Part shown: positions 25,278 to 38,300 of the stretch, piece after piece
How positions within the stretch are numbered: the stretch's first letter is position 1
How the letters are laid out: every line of letters begins with the position of its first letter
NCBI RefSeq assembly: GCF_963576615.1
Contig: NC_088714.1
Location: 3,596,001-3,660,000, forward strand
Length of the DNA stretch: 64,000 nt
Source of the DNA: Watersipora subatra
Lineage: Eukaryota; Bryozoa; Gymnolaemata; Cheilostomatida; Watersiporidae
Direction of reading: 5' to 3'
Translations under genes and position numbers: made by a program
Notes under the pieces: generated by a model
Database searches by the model: none
What the model saw: the letters and a program-made list of their open reading frames with translations, nothing else
What the model was told of the DNA's origin: nothing

Positions 25278-26095
25278 CTATATTATGACTTTATTTGCAG
25301 AGGTCCAGCTTACAGAAAATGTTTTCATCGCGAAGTCCAGAGTTAGCTCCTTGAGAAATTTCCATTTGTCTTTTTTATCTGAGAAACGTAACTTTATTGG
25401 TCTTGCTTTGTCATGGTTTTTGCAGCCTATGCGAATAGCCTGGAGAGGTTTATTGTGGCCCTTGAACAACTCTTTTTTCATCAGCTGATCCACCTGGTCA
25501 ATTACAGATTGGTCAGACTCAGGCAAACCACATAGAATGACATTTACCACCCTACTTTCATTGTCTTTGTTCTCTAAGTCATGGGAGATCATGGCTTGGG
25601 TGTTGGTTGAAACTGCAACTGCTTTCTTTACTTCTTGAGCTAGTTCACCTTGATTAGACTGCAATATCTGCCCACGAGGTCTTAGGTTTATCGACACTTA
25701 GAGATGATTCTTCTTGATATTTTGAAAATTTCTTATTCAGTGTATTGACAGCATGTTCAATAGAAGTAAATTTCTGCAGTGTTGTGCCCTCTGTTGCTGT
25801 GGTTGTTGTATACAGACCAGGAATACAGCCTTCACAGTGCTATCTCACACCACGCTTGTTTAGTTTGGTGATCATAGTGACTTGCTCTACTTCAAGACTT
25901 TGACACGTTCCATGATACCATTGCATGCCTGTGTCACACTCAATTCATTTAAAGGGAAGTTTCTGTGTGTTTTTGATTAGCTGTTGTGGTACCAAAACAT
26001 TCTTCATTCTTGTATTCGAAGCATATCCTATCTTTATCAATCACTCCAGCACTACTGGCTGAGTTAGTCTTTTTAGCAGCACCCTCTCTTGTCAT
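25278..26095 (-). mobile_element. CR1-like LINE ORF1 with PHD-type finger, decayed
   Basis: Minus strand upstream of ORF2. A start at 26095 (MTREGAAKKTN) leads into a Cys/His block. After a frameshift this reads MQWYHGTCQSLEVEQ and later CEGCIPGLY (about 25930-25820), in PHD-finger spacing. A Q/E-rich coiled region follows. Then 25697-25278 reads NVILCGLPESD ... RIGCKNHDKARPIKLRF, the RRM/CTD-like nucleic-acid-binding part of LINE ORF1 proteins. Such PHD-containing ORF1 proteins occur in CR1-group elements. Disabled by frameshifts. Confidence 0.75.
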
Positions 26096-26099
26096 GATG

Positions 26100-27340
26100 T
26101 AATTCTTTTTAAACGAATCGTATTTGTTTGCCTAACAATGTAACTCTAATGTGAACCTAGGTAACAGAACAAATTCTGAGAGCCAACGGAAACCAATTAG
26201 GTCAAGTGTACTATTACACGCGAGTCAACAATAGCTTCGATAGCTAACCGTCAGTCTATCCACACTTCTATCTATAACGTCTATTCACAACGTATAAAAA
26301 TTCTAACTAAAAATTGCGAGCAACTTGACAAGTCAACAACAATTTCCGGCTTCACGACAATTTTTCTAACCCGGTTCAAAATATTTTTAACGTTTGTTGG
26401 TATATTTATATATGTATATATATATATATATAACAACAAACATTAAAAATATTTATATATATATATGTATATATATGTATCTGTGGCACCCAAAGAGTGG
26501 TTGTAGCCTTAGTAACATGATACGAGAGCTTTGCCAAAATCGTCTATATTCGTTTTGAAACCAGTCGCTTGAAAACTGATTTAAATTAAATTGTGCAAAT
26601 AATATCCAGTTAATCAAATCTACTGCCTGATATGCACAATGCAAATTTTAAATAACTAAATAGTAATTTGTAAACGTTTGACAAACACTTGTGTACAGAA
26701 ATATCTGAGAAGACAGCAAATATTCAACATGATAAGTTGGTTCTCATCAGCTTCTTGCTTCATTAATCTTTTTTTTATCAAATTAAGCATGGTGCTGTAA
26801 TAGTTTATAGACCATCATCATACAGTGACTTCATATATTCCTAGACGACCTTTTTTATTATTCAATTATGTAGCTACCGGTTAAATAACAAATGCCAAAT
26901 TTTACTGAAGATTAAGGACAATAGATAGTTAAATATTATCCAAATATTTAACTTTTTGTAGTTGTTTATTATTTTGTAATTAGAAATCTTCAGGTATACA
27001 TCTAATATCTGAGGATATAATCGACAGAGCACGATACTTAACAGGATGCAAAACCTTATATTTTTAGAACAAGCATATTACTTGAACTGCCTTTAATGGT
27101 AATTTCACGATAGTAAAGAAGTAAGACTAACGTTTGTTTCAGTTTTATTCAGTTTATTACTTTTAGTTATTTATTTGGACTAGTACATGAGAATACACTC
27201 CCCAAAAATTTAATCTGTTTGTCAAATCTTAAAGCACTTTATTTGCTTTTCATGTCATATCAGAAATTGCTCTGCAGTTGTCCAAATCAAATAAGATGAA
27301 AATTAGTTACAAATACTGAAATCTCTAATTTAATGCCATG
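26100..27340. other. No gene; AT-rich with a hairpin
   Basis: Intergenic. An imperfect inverted repeat with arms near 26378-26402 and 26432-26456 (AAATATTTTTAACG with its complement) flanks a TA-rich spacer. Nothing else recognised. Confidence 0.5.
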
Positions 27341-27345
27341 GCGCT

Positions 27346-27482
27346 TTATTTTTCAGCCCTTCCTTTATAGTGGCGATCAATTGGAGATGGCATACAAATA
27401 GAAGTTGGTGTTGTATTTTTCAGCCCTTCCTTTATAGTGGCGATCAATTGGAGATGGCATACAAATAGAAGTTGGTGTTGTA
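27346..27482. repeat. Tandem duplication, 67-bp unit, two copies
   Basis: Two almost identical copies of a 67-bp unit containing TATAGTGGCGATCAATTGG. Related GTGGCGTTCAA words recur at 29530-29570 and 57300-57345, so the unit comes from a dispersed repeat. 27483-28350 has no recognised gene. Confidence 0.85.
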
Positions 27483-28350
27483 TTTTTCAAATGACTCATC
27501 AGGATTTTGGGAAGATAAATTTAGCCTTTTTACGGGTGAAGCGAATGTCGCTTATATTTTGACTCCTTTTTTCAGTGGAGCAATATTAAACTTTTTGGGT
27601 GCAATAAATCTGCTAACTTACCTCTTAATTGTCAAAAGATCTCTTAACAAATATGCATGGATAAACCGAGAACTCTACCAGTTGATATATATTGCTTGCA
27701 ATTGACCTGTGATGATATTATAGCCTGTGTCTTGCTTTGCAATTTGTTGGAGCTTTCAATTTTTATTTCATTCTAAGTTTGAAGACATTTTAATTTTATA
27801 TCTATATTTAACAGCGTTGCATAAAAACTCATTGCACTCATTGATATGTTCGCTACAGTTTGCAGCCAAAACTAGCTTTTTAAGTGCAATAGAAGACGAG
27901 TTACAAGCGTTGATCCATTGTATGATCAGATTACCGCAATGATGCTATCAAATAATATGCTATAAATCTGCAAATTTATAAGTTATATAATGATAATCTA
28001 TCAAATGGTACAAATATATATTCACGAACAAGTGACATAAACAAACCATATTTATATTACATGCAGAGACAATAATTAACATTTTTAAAACTTAAGTGTT
28101 TGCTTCGTTTGCTCGGATAGCTGCATTCTGATTGTTGGTTTTGATGGAACGAACGTCTTCTGGTTTTCCAATACTTTTCGTAAGTTTTTTTGACCTTAAC
28201 TCTTCTTCTGCACTGCTGAACTAGTTGATACTAGCGTCCAAATAATTTTTTGGCAAAGCACAACTGCAACGCGTAGAAGTTTTGCTCACTAAACGTAACA
28301 TTTGGCCCTGTAAAAATGTAAACCGTTTTTTGTATACATGTACTCCGAAG

Positions 28351-29282
28351 TAGAGTTGCCCCGATTTTAATATAAGAATTGGTATCGGTGCCGATACCGA
28401 TATGGGTGTTAAGTATCTGAATCGGTATCGGCCGATCTTTTCTTTAAAACTCGTAAACTTCAGATACTTTTTACAGATCAACTTTTTAGCAGAAACCCGT
28501 ATTTAAGCCTGCTACACTAATAAAAAATCATCAGCTGCAAGTTCCTTACTTTTACCTAATGAATTCTGGGCCTGTCACACAATCTATTTTATGTCTATAG
28601 GCTATAGCCTAATAAACATCTACACAGCTTAGAGATCTTTTGGCTTTAGTCAGGACGTAATCACAAAGTGCGGTATTTCCCAATTACAGCGATATGATTT
28701 ATTGCAGCCAATCACGAACAAGAGAACCTTAATGAGAAACAAGAATGCGGTGTAATGTTTCTAATTACTAGCATTACAAAAGTAATTTGAGCAGTCGATG
28801 CATAAAGTTTATCTATATCTCTCTTGATCCTGACGATATGATGTATCGTTTGTATCGCATAAAATAACCTCAGTAGCTTATCGGTATTTAGCCTGTCCTG
28901 CATCATCTGTGGCAAGTGAGTCCTTTTTCAGTACGACTAGCTACATCGATAGTGATAGAAGATAAAGACGACTCACTGAGAGAATTGAATCACTAACGGT
29001 AATCATCATTATTAATAACAGATTTCAAGAAACATGGACTGTTTTGTTACTAGATGCACGGTATGTCAGTATGTGAATATATATACATGTATATCTTTTT
29101 TCCATAATTACAAACAAATAAATGCATGAATCTTTATATTTTTTTGCATTATATTTGCATAATAAAATTAACAATTATTTATGCAACACAAAAGATCTGA
29201 ATCGGATTATTTTTTCAATAAGAATCGGTATATCGAATCTGTATCTGAATCGGCTGGTGAAATTTGAATCGGGGCATCTCTA
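28351..29282. mobile_element. hAT-type MITE with 8-bp target duplication
   Basis: Ends TAGAGTTGCCCCGATT and, inverted, TAGAGATGCCCCGATT match the hAT consensus style TAGAGATGC.CCGAT. The 8-bp CTCCGAAG is duplicated at 28343-28350 and 29283-29290. The subterminal regions are rich in ATCGG words on both sides. No transposase in the 932 bp. Confidence 0.9.
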
Positions 29283-30224
29283 CTCCGAAGTATCAAGATC
29301 ACGTTAAACAAGGAACTACTATTAGCCTGAGACAATTATTAATTAATTCTACGATGTTGCTTTCAAAGTTTTAGTGAAAAAAAAACAGAAAGCTTTTGAG
29401 CTGCACAACAAAAAAATTGATTGTTATTGATGTAAACGTTTCATTATTAATACGACTTTGTGGACTCTTTTTTTTTGATCACTAGATATTATGGGTTCAT
29501 GAAAATCAAAGATTATCAAAGTGGTGGTCAAGTGGAGGTGGCGTTCAATTGGAGGGTGGCATTCAAATAGAGGTTTTTGCTGTAATTGGAAAAAAGTAAT
29601 TCTGTTTAAGTGAGTTATTTAAATGCTCGGGTGTTGTAATCACCACAAATTTAGATGTAGCTTTGCATATTATTCGTTAGACTGTTGTCTGTTATTTGTA
29701 CAACTATATATATGGGATATTGACAGTGCCTTTTAGATTAAATTTTAGGCACAGCAGCTCTCAGCTGTTTAGTTTATATTGCTGACTAAAATTAATGCTA
29801 AACCCTCATATAGCATAGCTCGAAACACTTTCAGAAATCAGCCATATATTCTTTCGCTAACAACATTTGATTACGGTTCAATACATTATTGTGTGCTCTT
29901 TGTGTTATGATATCATGTACATCATGCTAATACAATGTCATCAAGTGCACAAATTTGTAGTTTATACTGCGCTGACTTAGTTTGTGTATTAGCTGGATGT
30001 AGTGGCTTTTGTATTGTTTATCATCAGTTGTTATTTGCTCCTAGAACTAGTTGTTTGTGTCACCTCTGCTCTTCAATAAATGTATTTGAAGTGAACCACA
30101 TACAAGCAAAGTGTATGACACTTTGATTTCCTTGTCTGGGTGATTGTTTGGCAAGGCCACCATTCCTTACACATGTTTAATATTCAATAATTTCTGTACC
30201 ACCATTTCTACACTATCAGCCCTG
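29283..30224. other. No gene seen
   Basis: Intergenic; one short ORF at 29935-30126 without recognisable features. A fragment of the GTGGCGTTCAA dispersed motif is at 29530-29570. Confidence 0.45.
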
Positions 30225-31697
30225 CCATATATTCCTGCACATAAGCTGATTCTAGAACACAAAAAAGTTACCAAACTAAGGGGTCCGGCTTATACGCACG
30301 TAGCTCTGATTGAAAGCAAACGAATTGACATTATGCTTTCTTAATTTAAACAACTACTACTCGTTGTATGCTAAGCATGTGGCCAGTAGCCTTTTACAGC
30401 TTTTTTAACGTTTGTTTTATACAGTTGCGACGACTTGCATTTGTAAACACGCCGCTTGTGAAGATTCATCGGAAAAAATACATTTAGCTGTTGCATTTGG
30501 CCTTGTTCTGTCCAGCTTTTTTTTCATGGTAGAGTGTGTACACGCACACGAAGCAAATCTTGTTTGATAAGAGTATCCACTGACGGCGACAATAGTCTGT
30601 GGTTGTAATTAGTGGTAATTAGCCTATCGTGTCTCAACTTAATCTAAAGCAAACAATCATCTATTTGCGTTGAGCCAATGAAAAACATGTTTGCATCTAA
30701 ATTGCTGACCTTAGTTTTCGCTTTGCAAAACCACTTTTGCAAAGCGAAAACTAAGGTCATGCACGAGATCGCTTGCATTTTACGCACCGCATGCAACTGC
30801 ATTAAATTAACGGTATCGCTCATGCAGTTTGAAAGATTTTACGGAAGAACTGTCTGATTTTATTCATAAAAAATGAATGTCTTACACTGCATCTTTTAAA
30901 CTAAAAGCAATAGAAGCGAAACATAATAATAATGATTACCACTATCATTAACTTTTTCGCTACCAAATAATTTTATTACTGAGACAAATGAATATTTGGT
31001 AAAACCAAGTATTTGACATTGGCGCATATAAGTTGTCATGTCATTGACCAAATTAATTAGCATAAAATTTCACATCATCTGATGCCATAAAAAGACTACA
31101 AATGTGTTGCAGAATGCTTTCGGACACTTTTTTCTCTTCATACTACTGTGGATGACAAGCTGAACATGTTGCGAATCAGACGAGTTACCATTATTACTAT
31201 AGCTTACGGCATTATTATTACTGTTAACAATAAATACTCATTGTCACTACTACTATTGTAGCCCGATAGATAATCATCAGAAGACCGTTGATCTATGATT
31301 TGTGAAACCTGCGTCGCTGTAATGCCTCTTAACATTGCGAAGAAGACTAGCTATGAAGAGTGTTTTTGCAAAGCGAAACTAAGGTCAGCAATTTAGATGC
31401 AAACACGTTGGCTCAACGCAATTAGAGGATTGTTACCTTTAGATTTAGCGGAGACACGATAGGCTAATTACCATTAATTACAACTAGGTTAATTGCAGCC
31501 ACTTACCAATAAGAAACAGTTTGTACTAAGCTTACAAAAGCCACTCCACTTTTATAACGCTTTGCTTTGATAGATACATACAGCGTGTCACGATTTATAC
31601 GGCCGGCTTATATGCGAGTTCTTATAAATTCCCTCACTTCAGAATTGTTTTTTAGGATTAGCTTATACGCGAGATAGGCTTATATGCAGGGACTTAC
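30225..31697. mobile_element. Long-inverted-repeat (foldback) element
   Basis: Outer parts share CCTGCA(C/T)ATAAGC and CCGGCTTATA words in opposite orientation (30225-30300 and 31600-31697). Inner arms at about 30600-30735 and 31360-31490 are closely complementary (GCCTATCGTGTCTC, TTAGATGCAAAC, TTTTGCAAAGCG). A perfect 24-bp-arm hairpin lies at 30706-30757. No ORF. A related sequence lies in a Tdp1 intron (46900-47530). Confidence 0.7.
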
Positions 31698-32281
31698 GGT
31701 AAGTAGTAATAGGTCAGTAACAGTAACAGATTACTGTTATCACATGTATTAGTGATCTAACAAGTTCTCATAATCAAATCAGCTTCTGATCAATGACTCT
31801 ATAGACATTGAGTTCTTTTAGTTTGTTTCATCAAAAATTGTAATGGATTTGATCTAACTTAAAGATAAAGATTTTTATACCCCATTTGTGTTTGATAACG
31901 CGTGTTACAGATCACAGCTTTAGCAGCAGAAATTCTAACTCTGATAGAATTGATGTTAACACAGCTGCATTGATTTTCGACCACAACTGGAAATTGTGGA
32001 AAATTGTACGGAAATTTATCCACATTTAATAGATTTATTTTTCAAAAATAATTTTTGCATGATTTGGCTAGGTAATGCGCTTGAGGAATCTTAAGACTTG
32101 CAGATACAATACGCAGAGATTTTTCTCAAGTATGCTGTGTGTGCTTCTGAAAAATGGCTGCCGCATCACTGACATCTTACAAATACACTGATTACATTAT
32201 AATCTGTAGTTTGTGAGGTTAAAGTTTAGGTCTAGAATAGTTTAGGCAGAATAGTATGCAAAGCTTCATCTTATTTTCTAG
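31698..32281. other. Upstream region of the Tdp1-like gene
   Basis: An acceptor (TTTTCTAG at 32274-32281) immediately precedes the start codon exon, so a 5' untranslated exon should lie in this region. I could not place it. Confidence 0.4.
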
Positions 32282-32287
32282 CCATCG

Positions 32288-32390
32288 ATGGGTGACAAAT
32301 CACGCAATCCATGTCCTTATGGTGAAAATTGTACTAGAAAGAACCCTAAGCATTTCATGGAGTGTACCCATCCTCAAACACAAACAACAG
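32288..32390 (+). CDS. TDP1: Tdp1 exon 1: PBZ poly(ADP-ribose)-binding zinc finger
   Basis: Encodes [20 protein letters not shown], which is C-x5-C-x6-H-x5-H followed by P, with the Tyr-Gly and Arg-x-Asn positions of the PBZ (APLF/CHFR-type) consensus. PBZ fingers bind poly(ADP-ribose). The exon ends in phase 1 at GTAGTT. Its link to the Tdp1 body rests on phase match across a 2.3-kb intron filled with repeats. An independent short gene is possible but less likely, because there is no stop and the frame joins perfectly. Confidence 0.82.
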
Positions 32391-35300
32391 GTAGTTATTA
32401 TAGGCATACATATTGAGTGCTTGACTACATCAGCAAAGTGCTCTGCCGTTTGATTTGGTCTCTACAAAGAGTCAATGATTATGACACGGTTTATTCATGT
32501 GTCACTTATATATAGATATACAAGCTGTGCTACCCGGCGTTGCCCGGGTAATAAAAAAGTCTGATCAGAAAATTGACTTGTATTTAACATATAACAACAT
32601 TTGCCATTCCAACTTTCAACCTACATATCATGGCAGAAGTGTTTTGTGTAGTCGAAATATATTAAGAGAGAAAATATCAACTAAAGGTTTTCAAACTTTG
32701 TCAAACAACTGTAACTTTCAAACTTCATATCATCAGGAAAAGGTTTTGTGCAGGTCAAATAAATTAAAAATAAATTAAACAACTGTTAAGGTTTGCAAAC
32801 AACTCTAAGTTTAAAATTAACTTGAAAGAAGTGTTTTCGTTTAAATAAATCAGAAGAAAAAATAAAAATGTAAATGTGTTTAAATGTAAATGTGAAATCA
32901 TTAGCAAGTAATGGCTAAATATAGTCTATCTCACTACGGTTACAATCAAAAATTATTTGGTATACAATTATTCGATTTCAGTTCATTTCAGTGTTGGCAT
33001 GCAAAAATTGTAATAAAAAAGTCTGGACAGAAAATTGATTTGTATTTAACATATAACAACATTTGCTATTCTAACTTTCAAACTACATATCATGAGAGAA
33101 GTGTTTTGTGTAGCTTAAATAAATTAGGAGAAAATATAAAACACATATAAAGATTTTCAAACTGTGTCAAGCAACTGTAACTTTCAAACTTTATATAATG
33201 AGAAAAATTTTTGTGCAGGTCAAATAAATTAAGAAACAAAATAAAACAACTATAAAAGTGTTTAAATGTAAGTGTGAAAAAATTAGCAAGTAATAGCTAC
33301 ATGTAAATTAGGTCTGTTTTGCTAGGATTACAATAAAAGATGATACGGTAATGATACAATTATTACGAACTGAGAAAACAAAATAAAAATCCTGAATATG
33401 TTGAATTAATAATACAAATTTTTGCGTAGAAGTGTGTGTGGGGTGCGGTGTGTGTATGTAAAAAGGTTACTGTTCCACCAGAAGCTACCCATCAAAACTT
33501 TGAATACGACGATACTGGTATCTCTCGATACTGGTACTTTTCGATACTGGTACTTTTCGATACTGGTACTTTTCGATACTGGTAAAAATGAGATATCGTA
33601 CTGTCTTTGTCTGACCGAACATAGAAAAAATGTAGAGGCTATTCCCACTTGAAATAATACAATTGAATCTTACAAAAAACCGCAAATAGAAGTTCACGAA
33701 AAAGTATCGCGTTTCATAGAGCTAAAAGAGTTCATAGAGTTTTAATTAATACGTCATTTTTGGTGTGAAAAAGGACTAGGGTGTGTATACGTTATGGCGT
33801 AAGAGTGAGGATTTGTTAGAGCTTTTGTAGTCTCGTGGTTAAAAAATTGGATTGCAAACCTGGAGTTGCGATCTTCATGAGTCCAGCAGAATGCAAAAAT
33901 GTAATTGCAAAATTTTATAGCTGTAACTGGACATACCGAAGGACAAACGAAGGACAGATGACAAACAGGCGACAAACTTTGAGAAAGGTATATATAGAAG
34001 TGTCTGACTATGGTCGTATGTCCGATTGTTTAAAGTATGTACCCTGGCATCCGTGTCCAGGCATCCGTGTCCAGGCATACGCTTGCAGTCGCTTGTACGC
34101 TTCAATTATTTCGCAGGTGATACATTATGGCCGCTTGGTTTAGTGGTAGTGCGCTTGGCTTAATATCTGTACATCCGAATGTACGGGTTCTCCTTCCTGT
34201 CAGGCTCAATCTTTTCTACTAATGCTTTTAGCTGGCTTCGGACAAACACGGCTCTTATTATAGTAAAGATTAAAATGTTAGCTCAAGTTTGATTAAAAAT
34301 AAATTTTTATGCAAGAAACCTTTTTTATTACCTGTGTAATGCCGAGCATTCAGTTAGTATAAAATATAAGGGATAATTATCTCAAGAAGAACACTTGTTT
34401 TTTGAAACCAACATCTGATTCCTTTGATTTTACATGTACACAAAAGTTCAATAAAAGGGAGTCGTTATACATGTAAGCTTTTTATCTGGTATACCGCTTG
34501 CTAGTCCCTGTTTGCAAAAGTTGGTAATTAATTCTTGGGTACTTTCATATCAGAATGATGCAAAATGTCTCTGGAAAAAGTTTTTCAAGTAATTTGTTTA
34601 ACTTAGTCATGATGTACTGTCTGATGCGGACAATCGCTTTTCTTAGCTTAGCTGTCATTATTTGAAAGGTGAATCATCAAGTAAAAGAGGTTTCCCATCA
34701 TCTTCCTCTGATAGTGGCACTGTTGAAAAGAAGGTTAAGTATGCTCCATCTACTTCTGAAATCATGCACGATGCAGCAACTGTTTCTACAAAATCTCACA
34801 AAAATAAAGAGATGAGTCCAGCCCATCAAGTAGCACTAGCAGAGAAATGTACGAAATACAGATACTATATGAGTCGTGTGCACCACAGTATTGATAGCTC
34901 CTTCAATGAGGGCTCCTCACTCACTCTTCACAGTAAGTAGTTATGATGTAACGGAGTTACTACAAGTTGTGATATCTTCTCATGCTGATTACTGGAAGTT
35001 TGGGCCTAAATAAAAGGTTATGAGGTGTAAAGATTGCTACATATTATATATTATTATACATTACATGTAGGTCAGTGATGTTTATCTCTGTATTTGACTT
35101 GTGTTACTTTTGCTTGTAGATGTAATTAATGGAACTCAAGGCAATCTTATTGACTCATGTTGGGTGAGTATAATAGCAGCTTTTCATCACTTGGTGATCA
35201 TTCAGTTTGTTTTGCTGCCAAAATTCATAGCTGCCTCCATTCCCGTTCCCTCATCTCTCTATTCCTTTTCTCTCAACCCTCTATTCCGCTTTATTCATAC

Positions 35301-38300
35301 TCGTCCGTCTTTTGGCTTTGGTTTTCTGCTCACTTTTCTATCTTACGTTTGGTTTGGCTTCTCTATTGTTATTTATTTATCATGTTTTGTGCGCTTGTCA
35401 ACTCTGGCTTTCTAGCTGCCGTTATGTAGTGATCAAATGTCACTGTATTCTAGTTCAGCTACATGTATGACCTCTACTGGATTCGGCAACAGTTTAGGGC
35501 CTGAGGACCTTAAATGTCACTGTATTTTAGTTCAGCTACATGTATGACCTCAACTGGATCAGGCAACAGTTTAAGCCTGAGGACCTTAAATGTCACTGTA
35601 TTCTAGTTCAGCTACATGTATGACCTCAACTGGATCAAGCAACAGTTTAAGCCTGAGGACCTTAAATGTCACTGTATTCTAGTTCAGCTACATGTATGAC
35701 CTCAACTGGATCCGGCAACAGTTTAAGCCTGAGGACCGGAACAAACCGATGACTGTCGTTGAGGGTCTTCAAGGTTCCAGTCGAATTGAGCTCCTTGAAC
35801 AGCGAAACAACTATACAAATATCAAGGTCATACAGGTATAACACAGTTATAAACTATAGCTAAGCTGTTAACATTTTTAACATGCAGAGCAGATGCTGTC
35901 AGGGTTTTTTGTGAATCATTTTTAACATTTTGTGGAAACATCACACTTCCTCTTTAGTTGACTAATGAGTGAAACATATCTCTGATCAAATTTTTATTGG
36001 TATACTTTTTCAGTGTAGGTATGTGATGGTTGTAGGAATGAATGGTTTATCTTAAGGTATGTATTGTACGATCATGAGAAGTTATTTCTGACATATGTGA
36101 GCTAACTTTTCAGGCGCAGTTCTCAATACCCTATGGAGTGCACCATACTAAGATGGCCATATTGAGATATGATAAAGGTATCAGGATCATGATTACAACT
36201 GCTAACCTCATTCCTCTTGACTGGTTCCATAAATCACAGGCTCTCTGGTGCAGCCCCCTATGTCCCCTTGGTAGGCTTCTATCGTCCATTTTGTACAGAA
36301 TGTATGTTTTTCAGGGCGAATTGATTTGAAACAGTATCTCACAGACATGCAGGTGTTGACTTATAGTAGATATTGATGTATTACAGATACCGATGTATCG
36401 TGTGCACTATTGTATTGCTTAGGGAGTTGTCTATTGTAAGGACTGATATGTTGTAGGTTTTAATGTATTGTAGGTGTTAATGCATTACAGGTGCCGATTA
36501 CAGGTACCGATTACAGGTGCCGGTTACAGGTGCCAATAACAGGTACCTATTACAGGTGCCGATTACAGGTGCCGGTTACAGGTGCCAATAACAGGTACCG
36601 ATTACAGGTACCAATTACAGTTGCCGGTTACAGGTGCCAGTAATAGGTACTGATTACAGGTACCGATTACAGGTGCCGGTTACAGGTGCCAATTACAGGT
36701 ACCAATTACAGGTACCTATTACAGGTACCAATTACAGGTACCAATTACAGGTGCCGATTACAGGTGCTGGTTACAGGTGCCAATAACAGGTACCGATTAC
36801 AGGTACCTGTTATAAGTTCCTGTTATAAGTACCTGTTAAGTTGCTTGTAGTATGTATTATATGTAAGACAGGTGAGAGTTCAGGATGTGTATGATTGTAT
36901 ATTTGACTGACTCAACCACAACTGAACACCAAATAGTAACAGCTATGCAAGATGATGACAGCATTATAGACCATAGCTATACAGGTTAATAGACTAGCCA
37001 TACAGGATAATATAGGATAGCTATACAGAAAACAGGTGCCGATTACAGGTACCGATTACAGGTACTGATTACAGGTGCCGATTACAGGTACCGATTACCG
37101 CTACCGATTACCGGTACTGATGCGTTATAGGGACTGCTCCGTGTTGTAGGGAATGCTGATTCTGAGACGAACTTCAAAGCAGATCTTATTGAATATTTGG
37201 AAGCCTACAAGTCGCCTATACTCCGTGACTGGGCGAGCACTTTGTCCAAATACGACATGTCTAAATGCAAGTATGTATGCATATTTTTATCATCTATTGT
37301 TTTAGCAGTGTGAATTGGATCTAGCAGATTGTGTCAGGAAGGATTTTTATGTTGGCAGAGTTTTCCTCATAGCCAGCGTTCCTGGGAGGCACAAACAAGA
37401 AAAGAAGTTCTCTTTTGGCCATCTAAAATTACGCAAGGTAATGCGAGTGGTGCAGTAGCTATAAATTATGTTCTTTAGAGACCAACTCTAATCATTGACT
37501 TACCTGTATGACCGCAAGTAGCAGTTACTCCCCAGTAAGACTCACTCTAATCATTGACCCATTGCAACTTGAAGCAGGTGCTCTATAGGTAGACCCACTT
37601 ATCACTGTTTCTTACACCCTATTAGCATATGACCTACTATGAACTCATTAAATACGTTTTCAAATTTGTCTTCCATATGTAATGCATGGTGCCCATGTTA
37701 CAAAGTAAAACAGTACTGCTATGAGATTCAGATATGCTGTGGTAATAAATGGCAGGAAGAGAGGAGTGCCTTTGTTGGAACACTTTGTGTGCACTTGGCA
37801 CCAATGTTAGACATGTGGAAAGAAGTTGTGTAATCTCTATGTGAAATCATAAGAAACTTATAGCTAAACGAGTTATGTTCACTTGCACCACAAAATTTTA
37901 GCAAATGTTCAGCGTTCGCTGGATTTTACCTTTCAGGTACTAGAACAGCATGGTCCAAAAGCCTCGGCGGCTACGTGGCCAGTGATTGGACAATTCTCAA
38001 GCATCGGTAGACTAGGTGCCGATCCAAGCAACTGGCTCACAGGGGAGTTCCTCATCAGTTTGTCCACTACTTTAAAATCCAATGCTAGGAATAAGCCAGC
38101 ACTAAGACTTGTAAGTTAAGCCTGTTTTCCACATCAATTGCGAGACCCCGGCGGTAATCTTGCGCAGCAAAATGCTTACGGCGCTAGGCTCTGGCGGCTT
38201 CTGTTCACATAAAGCTTCATCGCTAATAACCGCATGAAAATGTTCGCTCGACATGCTGTTTTGATAATGGTGACCTTCACTTGTACAGTGCATTTTGGGA

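Noticed and set aside
34129-34215. Candidate functional tRNA gene
   Set aside because: Box A and B are present but the acceptor and anticodon stems do not close; repeated in R1 copies, so treated as tRNA-derived.
35101-35429. Hydrophobic ORFs of 104 and 90 codons
   Set aside because: Intron 3 of Tdp1 read through a T-rich tract; the real exon 3 is the first 44 bp of coding sequence here.
37639-37833. Cys-rich 64-codon ORF in Tdp1 intron 7 resembling a CXC domain
   Set aside because: Cys spacing does not fit the tesmin/CXC pattern and there are no splice signals joining it to anything.
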